From Pseudomonadota bacterium (lineage in GTDB: Bacteria > Pseudomonadota > Gammaproteobacteria > Burkholderiales > Burkholderiaceae_C), in contig JAIUPH010000008.1 in NCBI GenBank assembly GCA_020161065.1, positions 124,001-188,000 on the forward strand: a stretch of 64,000 bases of DNA, written 5' to 3'. Under the pieces are notes generated by a model that saw nothing but the letters and a program-made list of their open reading frames with translations, made no database searches and had not been told where the DNA came from. Below, piece by piece: positions 46,454-58,665 of this stretch. The position numbers and the translations under genes were made by a program. Position 1 is the first letter of the stretch, and the number at the start of each line of letters is the position of its first letter.

Positions 46454-47674
46454 TCAGATCACGCGAAGCCGCCTCAGCTCATCGAGTTCGGTCGCATCGA
46501 GGCCGATGGCTCCGTAGACGTCGGCGTTGTCGGCGCCCAGCGGGCCTGCCGTGTGATGGATCGCGCAGGGGTCTCGCACGAACCTCGGCACCACGCCGGG
46601 TATGCGTACGGCGCCGTGGTCCGCATCCTGCACGGTCTGCAAGAAGCCGCGCGCCTGCATCTGCGCGTCTTGCGCGATCTGCCTGGCCGAATACACCGGC
46701 GCCAGCGTGCCGCCGCTGCGCTCGAAGCTGCATAGGATCTCATCCAGGCTGTGCTGCGCGAACCAGCGCTCGAAGACGCCATTCAGCGCTGCGGCTGACT
46801 CGCACCGGCCATAGTTGCTGCCGTAACGCGGATCGACCGCCAGATCCGCGCGGCCGATGGCAACGCAGTTCGCGGCGAAGATTGCATCGGTGCTGCCGGA
46901 CAGCGATACCCACTGTCCGTCACGGCTTCGGTAGACGCCGCCAGGCGCCGTGTACTGGCTGCGATTGCCCGTCCGCTCGTGCGACTCTCCGAGCAGATCG
47001 TGCTTGAGCGTGAGGAAGTCCAACAGTTTCAGCACGCCCTCGGTCAGCGACAGGTCGATTTCCTCGCCAGGCAGGCCGGGGTCGCGCGCCCGCTTCCACA
47101 GCGCGACCATGACACCCAGCGCGGCGAACAGGCCGCCGATGGCGTCGCCGATCGGATAACCCGCGTGCATGGGTGCGCCATCCGCCTCGCCCGTGATGTA
47201 GACCAGGCCGCCCATGGCCTCGAACACGCGCGCGAAGCCCGGGCGGCCGGCGTAGGGGCCGTCTTGCCCAAATGCGGTGGCGCGCAGGATCACTAGTCGG
47301 GGTTGCACCTCCCACAGCGTCTCGCGCGGCCATCCCCAGGCGTCAAGCGTGCCCGGGCGGAAGCTCTCGATCAGCACGTCGGACCGGGCCAGCAAGGCGC
47401 GGAACAAGGGCCGCGCACGGGGGTGGCGCAGGTCCAGCGTCAGCAGCTTCTTGTCGCGGTTGGTCACCTTCCACCAGAGCGAGCGGCCGTCCTTCAGGGG
47501 CGGGAAGTGACGCAGCCCGTCACCGCTGCCGGGCAATTCGATCTTCGTCACCTCGGCGCCATAGTCCGCCAGCAGAGCTGCGGCGCTGGGCGCCGCGACG
47601 ATGGTGGAGATATCGAGGACCTTCAATCCGTGCAGGGGTCCGCTTTTGCCGCCCGGGCCAACGGGATCGGTCAT
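46454..47674 (-). CDS. CaiB/BaiF family CoA-transferase
   Basis: A 406-residue family III CoA-transferase from ATG 47674. Marks are GLKVLDISTIVAAPSAAALLADYGAEVTKIE at the N-terminus, NRDKKLLTLDLRHP near residue 73, and the catalytic Asp region after SDVLIESFRPGTLDAWG. These enzymes move CoA from a donor such as succinyl-CoA to a carboxylic acid without ATP. It is one of two non-identical copies in tandem (22 bp apart), suggesting a heteromer or two activation steps. Confidence 0.9.
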   Translation of the reverse strand: MTDPVGPGGKSGPLHGLKVLDISTIVAAPSAAALLADYGAEVTKIELPGSGDGLRHFPPLKDGRSLWWKVTNRDKKLLTLDLRHPRARPLFRALLARSDVLIESFRPGTLDAWGWPRETLWEVQPRLVILRATAFGQDGPYAGRPGFARVFEAMGGLVYITGEADGAPMHAGYPIGDAIGGLFAALGVMVALWKRARDPGLPGEEIDLSLTEGVLKLLDFLTLKHDLLGESHERTGNRSQYTAPGGVYRSRDGQWVSLSGSTDAIFAANCVAIGRADLAVDPRYGSNYGRCESAAALNGVFERWFAQHSLDEILCSFERSGGTLAPVYSARQIAQDAQMQARGFLQTVQDADHGAVRIPGVVPRFVRDPCAIHHTAGPLGADNADVYGAIGLDATELDELRRLRVI

Positions 47675-47696
47675 CACAATGCAGGCCTCGCCCCGA

Positions 47697-48881
47697 TCAT
47701 CGGCGCTGCAGCGCGACGCCCTGCGCGATCAGCGTCTCGATCTGCGATTCGCTCAGCCCCGCCTCTCGCAGCACCGCCAGCGTGTTGGCGCCGATCTCCT
47801 GAGGTGCCTCACGGTAGGTAGCCGGGGTCCGGCTAAGCCGAATCGGCGAGGCCACCGAGCGGAAATCGCCGATGCGGGCCACCATGCCCCGGTGCTCAGT
47901 GTGTGGGTGGTTCAATGCCTCGACCACGTCATAGATGACGCCGCAGGGCACACCCACCGCGACCAGGCGCTTGAACAACGCCTGCGCCTCGAAGCGGTGG
48001 AAGACGGCCTCCAAGTCCTGCTTGAGCTCGAAGCGATGCACCGCCCGCTGGGCATTGGTAGCGTAACGGGGATCGCTCGCCAGTTCGGTGCGCTCCACGG
48101 CCTCGCACATGCGCTGGAATTGGCCGTTGTTGCCCACCGCGATATAGATCGGATCCGTCGCGGTGGCATAGGTGTCGTAGGGTGCGATGTTCGGATGGCC
48201 GTTGCCGGACCGGATCGGCGGCTTGCCGGTAAAAAGCGAGTTGATCGAATGCGGGTACAGCGAGAACAGGGCGTTGTCGTACAGCGCCGACTCGATGGAC
48301 TGCCCCTTACCGCTACGCGCCCGTTCGTGCAATGCCAGCAGCACGCCGATCACGGCGCTAAGCCCCGTCGTTACGTCCACAATCGGCACGCCGACGCGGG
48401 TGGTCGCGCCTGTCGGCTCGCCGTTGATGCTCATGATCCCGCTGAGCGCCTGCACCGCCGCGTCGTAGCCAGGCAAACCGCCCAGCGGCCCCGTCGCGCC
48501 GAAGCCCGTAACGCGGCAATGGATCAGCCGGGGAAAGCGCACAGAGAGCACCTCGTCATAGCCCATGCCCCAGCGTTCCAGCGTGCCGACCTTGAAGTTT
48601 TCGATGAGCACGTCCGCGTTGGACAACAACTGCATCAGCACCTCGCGGCCCTGCGGCAGCGCGAGGTCCAGGCAGACCGTGCGCTTGTTACGGTTGATGC
48701 CCGCGAAGTAGGAAGCCATGCCGTCCTCGTTGAAGGGCGGGCCCCAGGTGCGTGTCTCGTCGCCCATGGGTCCTTCGATCTTGACCACGTCCGCGCCGTG
48801 ATCGCCCAGGATCTGCGCGCACAGCGGGCCGCCCAGCACACGGGAAAGGTCAACGACCTTCAAACCATCCAGGGATGCCAT
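47697..48881 (-). CDS. CaiB/BaiF family CoA-transferase, second copy
   Basis: A 394-residue family III CoA-transferase (ATG 48881). It opens GLKVVDLSRVLGGPLCAQILGDHGADVVKIEGP, with NRNKRTVCLDLALPQG and DVLIENFKVGTLERWGMGYD following. The sequence is clearly different from the downstream copy, and the GDETRTWGPPF stretch is typical of CaiB/formyl-CoA transferase proteins. It lies between the hydratase gene (39 bp upstream) and the other transferase. Likely role: activation of the incoming carboxylate at the expense of another CoA ester. Confidence 0.92.
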   Translation of the reverse strand: MASLDGLKVVDLSRVLGGPLCAQILGDHGADVVKIEGPMGDETRTWGPPFNEDGMASYFAGINRNKRTVCLDLALPQGREVLMQLLSNADVLIENFKVGTLERWGMGYDEVLSVRFPRLIHCRVTGFGATGPLGGLPGYDAAVQALSGIMSINGEPTGATTRVGVPIVDVTTGLSAVIGVLLALHERARSGKGQSIESALYDNALFSLYPHSINSLFTGKPPIRSGNGHPNIAPYDTYATATDPIYIAVGNNGQFQRMCEAVERTELASDPRYATNAQRAVHRFELKQDLEAVFHRFEAQALFKRLVAVGVPCGVIYDVVEALNHPHTEHRGMVARIGDFRSVASPIRLSRTPATYREAPQEIGANTLAVLREAGLSESQIETLIAQGVALQRR

Positions 48882-48920
48882 GGCTCCAATCTCCGAAGTC
48901 GTGATGTTGCGTATGGATGT

Positions 48921-49796
48921 TCAATCGTCGCCGAGTGGCGGCAGTTCGGCCCCGACGCTCCAGCGGGCCGGCCTGCGCTCGCGCGCGGCGGTCACGCCTT
49001 CGACGGCCTCGGAGCGCATCTGCTGGGCGAAGACGAGGGCAGCGGCGTCCAGGTACGAACTCAAGGCTTCGGCCGGCTGACCGGCGAGCGCACGCATCTG
49101 CGCCAGCAGGCGCTTCGTGGCGGCTCCGGCCGCGGGTGCCGTGGCGACGATTCGCTTCAGGACCTCCCGCGCCAGCGGCGGCAGCGCCTCCTGCGATTCA
49201 GCGAGATAGTCCAGCACACCGATGCGGTAGGCCTCGGCAGCGTCGATTCGTTCGCCGGTGAGCATGAGACGGCGCGCCGTCTGCGCGCCCAGGCGCGCGC
49301 TGACGAAGGGCAGGATCTGGCCAGGCACCAGCCCAATGCCAGCCTCGGGAAAGCCGAAACGGGCCACAGGCGATCCGATGCAGATGTCCACCGCGCAGGC
49401 GAGGCCTGCCCCGCCGCCCATGGCGGGGCCGTGGACGCAGGCCACGGTCACCTTCGACGATTGGACGAGTCGGGTCAGGAATTCACCATAGCGCCGGTTG
49501 CCCACCGCAATGGGGTCGTTGCCGTCCGCACCCGGCTTGACTGCCAAGCGATCCGCGATATTGCCCAGATCACCACCGGCACTGAAGGCCTGACCCGATG
49601 CGGTGAAGAGGATCGCCCTCACCGCAGCCATGCCTTCGGCCCGATCGAGCGCCTGCATCAGCGCTTGGATCATGTCCGGGCCCAACGGATTTCTCGCCTC
49701 AGGTCGGTTAAGCTCGACGCGGAAAACCGCGCCGCACACGGCGGTGCGTACGAACGGCGCCTGCACGGCGGGTGGAGAAGAGATTCCGGTGCTCAT
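48921..49796 (-). CDS. Enoyl-CoA hydratase family protein (methylglutaconyl-type active site)
   Basis: A 291-residue crotonase starting at ATG 49796. The oxyanion loop is FSAGGDLGNI. GPAMGGGAGLACAVD lacks the first hydratase glutamate, while FPEAGIGLVPGQILPFV keeps the second. That pattern is shared with LiuC/AtuE hydratases and with the paralogue at 11385-12182. It is the first gene of the minus-strand island operon and is divergent from the LysR regulator, 62 bp away. Confidence 0.85.
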   Translation of the reverse strand: MSTGISSPPAVQAPFVRTAVCGAVFRVELNRPEARNPLGPDMIQALMQALDRAEGMAAVRAILFTASGQAFSAGGDLGNIADRLAVKPGADGNDPIAVGNRRYGEFLTRLVQSSKVTVACVHGPAMGGGAGLACAVDICIGSPVARFGFPEAGIGLVPGQILPFVSARLGAQTARRLMLTGERIDAAEAYRIGVLDYLAESQEALPPLAREVLKRIVATAPAAGAATKRLLAQMRALAGQPAEALSSYLDAAALVFAQQMRSEAVEGVTAARERRPARWSVGAELPPLGDD

Positions 49797-49858
49797 GTCG
49801 ATCCATTGCGAATGTTGAGAATCACGGACTGTTGCGGGTGGCTGCCGCGCTTTTTCAC

Positions 49859-50713
49859 ATGAGTTTTCGCAACCTCGACATTGGCCTGCTGCGTACCTTT
49901 GTGGCCGTGGCGGAAAAGGAAAACTTCGCCGTGGCAGCGGAGCGGGTGTTCCGCACACAGGCTGCGGTATCTCAGCAGATGCAGAAGCTGGAAGCGGCGC
50001 TCGGCCGAACCCTGTTCGAACGCGTCGGGCGCAGCAAGCGCCTGACCCCCGAGGGCAACCGCTTCCTGGATCATGCTCGGCGCATCGTGGGCCTGAACGA
50101 CGAAGCCTATCGCGCAATGACCCAAAGGGACTACGACGAGCCGGTGCGGGTTGGGGCCTGCGCGGACGCCGTCGATTCGCTGGTGCCCGGGTACCTGGAG
50201 ATGTGCGCCGAGGCATTTCCGGGTCTGCGCGTCGACATCCAGGTGGGTCGCAGCCGCTGGCTCACCTCGGCCTTGCGGCGCGGCGATATCGACCTGCTGG
50301 TCATGCTGGACCCGCTGCCGAACCCGGAGTTCGAGCAGGTCGTGCTGCGCACCTCGCCGGTGACGTGGATCGCAGGCGCCCGCCACCACCACCAGTCCGG
50401 GGCGCCTGTCCCGCTGGTGCTCATCGAGCGGGCCTGCCCCTTTCAAAGCATGGCAATCAAGGCGCTGTCGGATGCTGACATTCCCTGGCACGTCGCGTTT
50501 CAGACCTCGACGCTGGCAGGCATCCGTGCCGCGTTGCGCGCGGGCATGGGCGTCACGCCGCGCACCGTGGAAATGCTGGCGCCCGATCTGAAGGTGCTGG
50601 ACCCGAACGCCGGCATGCCCGTGCTGCCGAGCATCAGCTACCGGCTCTATGCGCGCCCCGGCAAGCTCAGCGAGAGCGCTCTCGGCGTCAGCCGCCTGAT
50701 CTCGCCGCGCTGA
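49859..50713 (+). CDS. LysR family transcriptional regulator
   Basis: A 284-residue LysR protein. The N-terminal winged helix (about 6-66) reads LDIGLLRTFVAVAEKENFAVAAERVFRTQAAVSQQMQKLE. The remainder is the effector-binding domain. It is divergent from the hydratase/CoA-transferase operon, the classic arrangement for autoregulation and activation of the divergent genes. An ATAAG-N5-CTTAT box upstream of the second island operon (58755) could bind the same regulator. It is the only regulator in the island. Confidence 0.93.
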   Translation: MSFRNLDIGLLRTFVAVAEKENFAVAAERVFRTQAAVSQQMQKLEAALGRTLFERVGRSKRLTPEGNRFLDHARRIVGLNDEAYRAMTQRDYDEPVRVGACADAVDSLVPGYLEMCAEAFPGLRVDIQVGRSRWLTSALRRGDIDLLVMLDPLPNPEFEQVVLRTSPVTWIAGARHHHQSGAPVPLVLIERACPFQSMAIKALSDADIPWHVAFQTSTLAGIRAALRAGMGVTPRTVEMLAPDLKVLDPNAGMPVLPSISYRLYARPGKLSESALGVSRLISPR

Positions 50714-50727
50714 ATGCAGCGCCGACT

Positions 50728-51777
50728 TCATGGCTGGCGCATGCCCGCGTCGGTGATGATCTTGCCCCACAGCTTGGTGTCGCGTCGCTGCAGTTCCAGC
50801 AGGTACCCGGGTGCGACCGGCGTCGGAAGCAGGCCCTTTGCGATGAGGAAGCTGCGCCCCTCGGGCGCGCCGAGGATTTCGCCGATCCAGCGCGCCAGCA
50901 GCTTGGCAGTCGGCTGCGCCGTCGACGCATTGGCGCTCCAGATCGCGATCCACGAACTGACGTCAAAGTCGGGAAAGCCGCTTTCCGCAAGCGTCGGCAC
51001 GTCAGGCAGGGAAGGCGCGCGCTCGGCGCCAGAAATCGCCAGCGCGCGCACCGACGCAGCCTGGATCTGCGGCAGTGCAGTGACCATGTCGCACAGGTAG
51101 TAGTCGAACTGCCCGCCAAGCAAGTCCGTCATGGCCTGGCCGCTGTTCTTGTACGGGATGTTGACCGCATTGAGGCCGGCTCTCTGCCTGAACAGTTCGC
51201 CGCTGATGCGTCCGCCAACGTTGGCGCTGGCGAAGGACAGCTTGTTCTCGTCCCGCCTGGCCCAGGACAGGAACTCCTTGAAGTTTGCGGCCTGCACGCG
51301 CTTGGGATTGACCAGCAGCACGAAGGGCGTGCTGGCCATCGTCGCCAGCGGCGTGAAGTCCACCTCCGGATCGTAGGGAAGCTTACGGTAGATGGTGCTG
51401 TTGGCCGCGTGCGTTGACGAGCCCGACACCAGCAGCGTGTGGCTGTCGGTCGGCGCCCGGACCGCGGCCTCGGCGGCAATGTTGCCGTCGGCGCCAGCCT
51501 TGTTCTCGACCACCACCGGCTTGCCGGAGCGTTTGGACAGCGCCTCGCCCACGAAGCGCGCGATGCTGTCGGAGGCACCTCCCGCGCCGTAGGCCACGAT
51601 GATGCGGACTGGCTTGTCAAGCTGCTCGGCAGCTGTGCCCGAGGCCGGCTGTGCGAAGGCACGCGGGGCCCACAAGCCGACGGCCAATAGCGCCATCAGC
51701 GCAATGCGGCGCAACCCGTTCGAGCGGGTGGGCGGGTCGTGACGGATCGTGTCGCCAGATCGATGTTCGGTTCGCAT
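50728..51777 (-). CDS. Tripartite tricarboxylate transporter-type receptor (Bug/TctC family), island copy
   Basis: A 349-residue receptor from ATG 51777. It has a long basic leader then the signal helix RRIALMALLAVGLWAPRAFAQ. Mature marks are VRIIVAYGAGGASDSIARFV, ENKAGADGNIAAEA and NIPYKNSGQAMTDLLGGQ. It should capture the carboxylate metabolised by the island pathway. No TctA/TctB membrane genes are present. It lies 48 bp downstream of the AtuA-like gene and ends 14 bp from the convergent LysR gene. Confidence 0.9.
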   Translation of the reverse strand: MRTEHRSGDTIRHDPPTRSNGLRRIALMALLAVGLWAPRAFAQPASGTAAEQLDKPVRIIVAYGAGGASDSIARFVGEALSKRSGKPVVVENKAGADGNIAAEAAVRAPTDSHTLLVSGSSTHAANSTIYRKLPYDPEVDFTPLATMASTPFVLLVNPKRVQAANFKEFLSWARRDENKLSFASANVGGRISGELFRQRAGLNAVNIPYKNSGQAMTDLLGGQFDYYLCDMVTALPQIQAASVRALAISGAERAPSLPDVPTLAESGFPDFDVSSWIAIWSANASTAQPTAKLLARWIGEILGAPEGRSFLIAKGLLPTPVAPGYLLELQRRDTKLWGKIITDAGMRQP

Positions 51778-51825
51778 GGGGCGTGTCTCCTGGGTTCGTC
51801 GCAAGTCAATGAATGGCCCGCCCGT

Positions 51826-53699
51826 TCAGGGCGCGCCGGCAGCGCCTTCGGGGCGCAAGTCCGCAGGGCAATCGATATCCATGTCGAGCAGCATTTGGGC
51901 GTAGCACTTGCCCAGCGGATCGGAGCGCAGGCTGCACGAGCCTCCGCCCCCGAGCGCCTGCTCCAGCACGAAGTTGAAGGCTCCGATGCCGGGCAACTCG
52001 TGGCGCGTGACCGGGCCTTCGATCAGGTGCGCGAAGTAGTCGCGCACCCGCTCAGCAGTGGCCTGCTCGCGCACCACCGGCAACCAGGCCGGATCGCGCA
52101 CCATCAACCCGACGTTGGCGTCGTTGCCCTTGTCGCCGCTGCGTCCGACGACCAGCGCGCCCAGCGGTACGCGCACGGTCGGCTGCATACCGTCCCGCAG
52201 CACCTCCTCCGTCACGACGCGCCGCTCCGGCGCGTCCTCCGCGGCACCGCGCCGCTCCGGTGCAGCCGCTGCCGCGGGCTCGACAGACTCAGCGCCCAAC
52301 GGCACGTCCACCGGCAGAGCTGGGCCGCCGGTCATCTGCCACTGCACCTGCACGTCAGCCTTGGGCAGCAAGAAGGAGGCTGCGCGAATCACACTCTGGA
52401 TGTCCGAGCGCCCGCCGAAGTGGCTTCGCGTGCCCGGCCCCATCGAAGTGCCCGCCGAAGCGGCCTCCTTTTGGAGAAAGGCCAGCGCGCGCTTGTCGGC
52501 ATGCTGGGCGGCGATGCGCAGCACCACCTCCCGGCTCTCGCGCACGCGGCGATGCGGCCCGTACATCGACTCGGCGCCCAGCAGCTCCACCAAAGTGTCG
52601 CTGTAGTCTGCGTGGCCAGCCTCGGCCATCAGGCGGCGGCTGCGCGCCAGCAGGGCCTGAGCGGTGCGTTGGGCCTTCTCCATCGCACGCTGGCCGCGAA
52701 TGGCCATCATCAGCGCGATCTGGTAGCCCTGCTGGTAGGTCGCCGTCACCTTGTAGCAGTCGCCCGGCGCGTTGCCCATAGCGCCACTGACGCGCACGCG
52801 GCCACCGCCGGCCTCGAAGCCCGGCAACTCCTCGATCTGCACCTCGGAGAAATCGCAGACGACGTCGGGCAGCGCATAAGCCCGTGGGTCGCCGATCTCG
52901 TAGAGCAACTGCTCGCCCACGGTCTGGCGCGTCACCAGTCCGCCGGCCCCAGCGGGCTGGTGAAGCTCGAACACGCCGTCCGCCGTCATGCGCACCAGCG
53001 GATAGCCGATGTCGGTCCAGTCCGGCACGCGCTCCCAGTCCGTGAACAGCCCGCCCGTGGCCTGCGCGCCACACTCCACCAGATGGCCCGCCAGGCTGGC
53101 CTGTGCCAGCCGGTCGTAGTCCTGCATCGACCAGCCGAATTCATGAATCGCAACACCTAGCATCGCTGCGCTGTCCACGCTGCGGCCGGTGACGACAACG
53201 TCGGCGCCGCCCGCCAGCGCCTGGGCGATGGGCAAGGCGCCGAGGTAGGCACTGGCCGACATCAGTCCAGGCAGCGTGGCATCGGCCGGCTCGCCGGGCC
53301 AAGGCCTGAAGCGGCTCCGCAGCGAGAGCACGTCGTCGCCGGAAACAGTGGCCACCTTCAGGTCCAGCCCCTGCTCGTGCGCCAGCGCCAGGATGGCGTC
53401 GCGGCAGCCCTCCGGATTCAGGCCGCCCGCGTTGGACACCAGCCGTACGCCCCGCGCTTTCAGTGCGCGCAGGTTCGGCTTGAGCGCCGCGGTGACGAAG
53501 TCCGTCGCATAGCCCAGCTCGGGCGAGCGCAGGCGTGCCCGCTGCAGGATCGCCATGGTCGTCTCGGCCAAGTAGTCGAAAACCAGGTAGCCCAGGTCGG
53601 GCTCCTGCAGCAATTGCGGCACGGCGATCTGCGAGTCGCCCCAGAACCCCGAGGCACCGCCGATCACGATCGCACGGCCGGCCTGTACTCGCGGGTCCA

Positions 53700-53703
<4 letters not shown>
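51826..53703 (-). CDS. AtuA-like protein (DUF1446), island copy
   Basis: A 625-residue paralogue of the protein at 12179-14080, with the same landmarks: GGASGFWGDS, VSNAGGLNPEG, TGRSVDSA, ECGAQATGGLFTDWE, LLYEIGDPRAY and a C-terminal GRSGDKGNDANVG domain. Between the two domains lies an insert (about 465-500) rich in Ala/Glu/Arg with a repeated APERR, probably a flexible linker. It overlaps the biotin carboxylase gene by four bases. In terpene-degrading pseudomonads this family is encoded with geranyl-CoA carboxylase, as here. ATG 53700 is an alternative start. Confidence 0.86.
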
Positions 53704-55772
<2,069 letters not shown>

Positions 55773-55787
55773 GTGACGCCTCCGCGC

Positions 55788-56954
55788 TCAGGCCGAGCGC
55801 TTCGGCAAGGTGCCCATGTGCTTGCAGATGATCGTCAGCATGATCTCGTCGGCGCCGCCGCCGATGGAGATCAGCCGCAGATCGCGCCAGGCGCGCGAAA
55901 CTTTGTTTTCCCAGGTGAAGCCCATGCCGCCCCAGTACTGCAGGCACGAATCGGTCACCTCGCGGCACAGCCGGCCGGCCTTAAGCTTGGCCATCGAGGC
56001 CAGTTCGGTCATGTCGCCGCCCGCCATATGTACCTGCGCCGCGCGGTAGATGACCGAACGCAGCAGTTCCACCTCAGTCTTCAGCTCGGCCAATCGGAAA
56101 TGCACCGACTGGTTGTCAAGGATCGAGCGCCCGAAGGCCTTGCGTTGACGCGTGTATTCGATGGTCTCGTTGATGACGTTGGACAGTGCGGTCACGCGGC
56201 GCGTGGCGCCGCTCAAACGCTCTTCCTGGAACTGGCGCATCTGATACGTGAAGCCCATGCCTTCTTCGCCGATGCGGTAGCGCTGCGGCACGCGGACCTC
56301 GTCGAAGAAGACCTGCGCCGTGTCGGACGACCACATGCCGACCTTCTTGATCTTGTTCATCGTGAGGCCGGAGTGCAGCTTGCCGTTCTCGCGCAGCGGC
56401 AGGCAGATCAGCGACTTGTTGCGGTGCGCGTTACCTTCGCTGGTGTTGGCCAGTAGGCACATCCAGTCGGCCTGCAGGCCGTTGGTAATCCACATCTTGG
56501 AGCCATTGATCACATAGTCGTCGCCGTCCTTGCGCGCCGTTGTCTTGAGCGAGGCCACGTCCGAGCCGGCGCCCGATTCGGACACCCCCAGACACACCAC
56601 GAAGTCTCCCGCCACGGTGGGCTTGAGGAACGTCTTGCGCAGTTCGTCGGAGCCAAAGCGCGCCAGCGCCGGGGTAGCCATGTCGGTCTGCACGGCGATG
56701 GCCATGCCGACACCGCCCGCGCTGATGCCGCCGATGGCCTCGCAGAAGGCAATCTCGTAGGAGTAGTCCAGCCCCATGCCGCCGAACTCCACGGGCTTGT
56801 TCACGCCAAGGTAGCCGGCGCGGCCGAGCTTCTTGAATACCTCGTGCGCAGGGAAGATCTCATCGGCCTCCCACTGCTCGACGTGCGGCTCGATCTCTCG
56901 TTCGATCAGCTTGCGCACGCTGTCCTGCAGTGCGACGTGCTCAGGGGTCATCAT
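55788..56954 (-). CDS. Acyl-CoA dehydrogenase (possibly citronellyl-CoA type)
   Basis: A 388-residue enzyme from ATG 56954, with GGAGA upstream. Marks are LGVSESGAGSDVASLKTT, KMWITNGLQADW, TYQMRQFQEERLSGA (Glu in helix G), YWGGMGFTWENKVSRAWRD and a final ISIGGGADEIML. The GGGADE ending and the position between carboxylase subunit genes recall AtuD, the citronellyl-CoA dehydrogenase of terpene clusters. An isovaleryl-like specificity is also possible. Confidence 0.87.
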   Translation of the reverse strand: MMTPEHVALQDSVRKLIEREIEPHVEQWEADEIFPAHEVFKKLGRAGYLGVNKPVEFGGMGLDYSYEIAFCEAIGGISAGGVGMAIAVQTDMATPALARFGSDELRKTFLKPTVAGDFVVCLGVSESGAGSDVASLKTTARKDGDDYVINGSKMWITNGLQADWMCLLANTSEGNAHRNKSLICLPLRENGKLHSGLTMNKIKKVGMWSSDTAQVFFDEVRVPQRYRIGEEGMGFTYQMRQFQEERLSGATRRVTALSNVINETIEYTRQRKAFGRSILDNQSVHFRLAELKTEVELLRSVIYRAAQVHMAGGDMTELASMAKLKAGRLCREVTDSCLQYWGGMGFTWENKVSRAWRDLRLISIGGGADEIMLTIICKHMGTLPKRSA

Positions 56955-57036
56955 GAAGCGTTGTCTCCTCAAAAAACTGAAATGGCGTGGGCCCGGCCGT
57001 GTGCCGCTGGCGACACGTGGCGCGGTGCCTCCGTGG

Positions 57037-58665
57037 CTATAGGCGAGCCACGCCGAACTGCATCGGTTGCACGCTCCGACAGGCGGCCTGATCCGCGGTC
57101 GTCAGCGCCATGCCCAGCCAAGCGCGGGTCTCCCTGGGGTCGATGACTCCGTCGTCCAGCAGCAGGCTGCTGGTGTGGATCGCGCTGGACTGTCGCTCGA
57201 AGGTGGCGACGATGCCGCGGCTCTCGGCCTCGATCGCCTGCTCGTCGGCTGGGCGCCCGCTGCGGCGAGCGGCGTTCTCGGCAACCAGACGCATGGTCAT
57301 CGCCGCCTGCTCGCCGCCCATGACGGCGGTACGCGCGTTGGGCCATGAAAACAGAAAGTCTGGGCGGAAGGCGCGGCCGCACATGCCGTAGTTGCCGGCG
57401 CCGAAGGAAGAGCCGCACAACACCGTCAGGCGCGGCACCGGCGCATTCGACAGCGCCTGGATCAGCTTGGCGCCGTGCTTGATCATCCCGGCCTGCTCAT
57501 GCTCGCGTCCGACCATGAAGCCGGTGATGTTCTGCAGGAAGACGAGGGGTCTGCCCAGTTGCACGCATGATTGGATGAACTGGGCGGCCTTGGTCGAACC
57601 GTCGCAGTCGAGCGGCCCGTTGTTGCTCAGGATGCCGACGGCATGACCCTGGACGCTGGCGTGGCCGCACAGGGTGTGTGGACCGTACGCGGCCTTGAAC
57701 TCGCGAAAGCGCGAGCCGTCAACGATGCGCGCAATCACCTCGCGCATGTCGACCGGCGTACGCAGGTCGGCCGGCATCAGCTCCAGCAGGCCGTCTGCGG
57801 ATGCGATGGGTTCGTCCCATCCGGCCATTGCGGCCTCGTCGCGCCAGCCAATGGTATCCACCACCTCTCGCAGGCGCGCGATGCCATCCAGGTCGTTGTC
57901 GGCCACATGGTCTGCCAGTCCGGAAATGCTGGCGTGCATGTCAGCACCGCCCAACTCCTCGTCGCTGGCCTCCTCGCCAGTAGCCGCGCGCAGCAACGAA
58001 GGTCCCGCAAGGTAGGCATGCGCCTGCCGGCGCACCATGATCACGTGGTCGGAAAGCCCCGGCAGATAGGCGCCGCCGGCTGCCGACGAGCCGTGGATGA
58101 GCGACACCACCGGAATCCCGGCAGCGGACAGCCGCGCCAGGTTGTAGAACATGCCGCCGCCGACAACGAAACGCTCCACCCGGTACTTGCGCAGGTTGCC
58201 GCCTGCGCTCTCCACCAACTGCACGAAGGGCAGCTTCTGCGCCAACGCGATCTCTTGCGCGCGGATCAGCTTCTGCCCGGTCAGCGCCTGCATGGCACCG
58301 GCGCTGATGCCCGAGTCGTTTACCGCCACCATGCAGCGCACGCCCTCGATGTGGCCAATGCCGACGATCAGCGCTGCCCCAGGGATGCTGGTGGCCGGGT
58401 CCGGATCCTCCAAGCCGCAGTAGCCGCACAGACTCATCAGCTCGAAGAATGGCCGGTTGGCGTCCAGCAGGTGCGCCAGGCGCTCCCGCGGCAGCAGCTT
58501 GCCTTTGGCGTGGAAGGCCTCGGCCGCACGCGCCGACTTGTCGACGGCCCGTTGCTCAAGGGCTCGCACTTCGCCAATCAGGGCGAGCATCCGTTCGCGG
58601 TTGCGTTCACTTGCGGAACGCGGGCGATCCGTGGATGTCGGCGGAGTGTCGTCGTGTTTCATCAT
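57037..58665 (-). CDS. Acyl-CoA carboxylase carboxyltransferase (beta) subunit, island copy
   Basis: A 542-residue carboxyltransferase from ATG 58665; longer frames upstream run through non-coding-like sequence. Marks are QLVESAGGNLRKYR, GSSAAGGAYLPGL, QNITGFMVGREHE and CGSSFGAGNYGMCGRAF. It matches the methylcrotonyl-/geranyl-CoA carboxylase beta family. Compared with the paralogue at 16782-18389 it differs in the first-domain substrate loop (ESAGGNLRKY against DSAGGFLPLQ), which may mean different acyl-CoA specificity. It heads the operon CT - dehydrogenase - BC/BCCP - AtuA-like - Bug. Confidence 0.9.
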   Translation of the reverse strand: MMKHDDTPPTSTDRPRSASERNRERMLALIGEVRALEQRAVDKSARAAEAFHAKGKLLPRERLAHLLDANRPFFELMSLCGYCGLEDPDPATSIPGAALIVGIGHIEGVRCMVAVNDSGISAGAMQALTGQKLIRAQEIALAQKLPFVQLVESAGGNLRKYRVERFVVGGGMFYNLARLSAAGIPVVSLIHGSSAAGGAYLPGLSDHVIMVRRQAHAYLAGPSLLRAATGEEASDEELGGADMHASISGLADHVADNDLDGIARLREVVDTIGWRDEAAMAGWDEPIASADGLLELMPADLRTPVDMREVIARIVDGSRFREFKAAYGPHTLCGHASVQGHAVGILSNNGPLDCDGSTKAAQFIQSCVQLGRPLVFLQNITGFMVGREHEQAGMIKHGAKLIQALSNAPVPRLTVLCGSSFGAGNYGMCGRAFRPDFLFSWPNARTAVMGGEQAAMTMRLVAENAARRSGRPADEQAIEAESRGIVATFERQSSAIHTSSLLLDDGVIDPRETRAWLGMALTTADQAACRSVQPMQFGVARL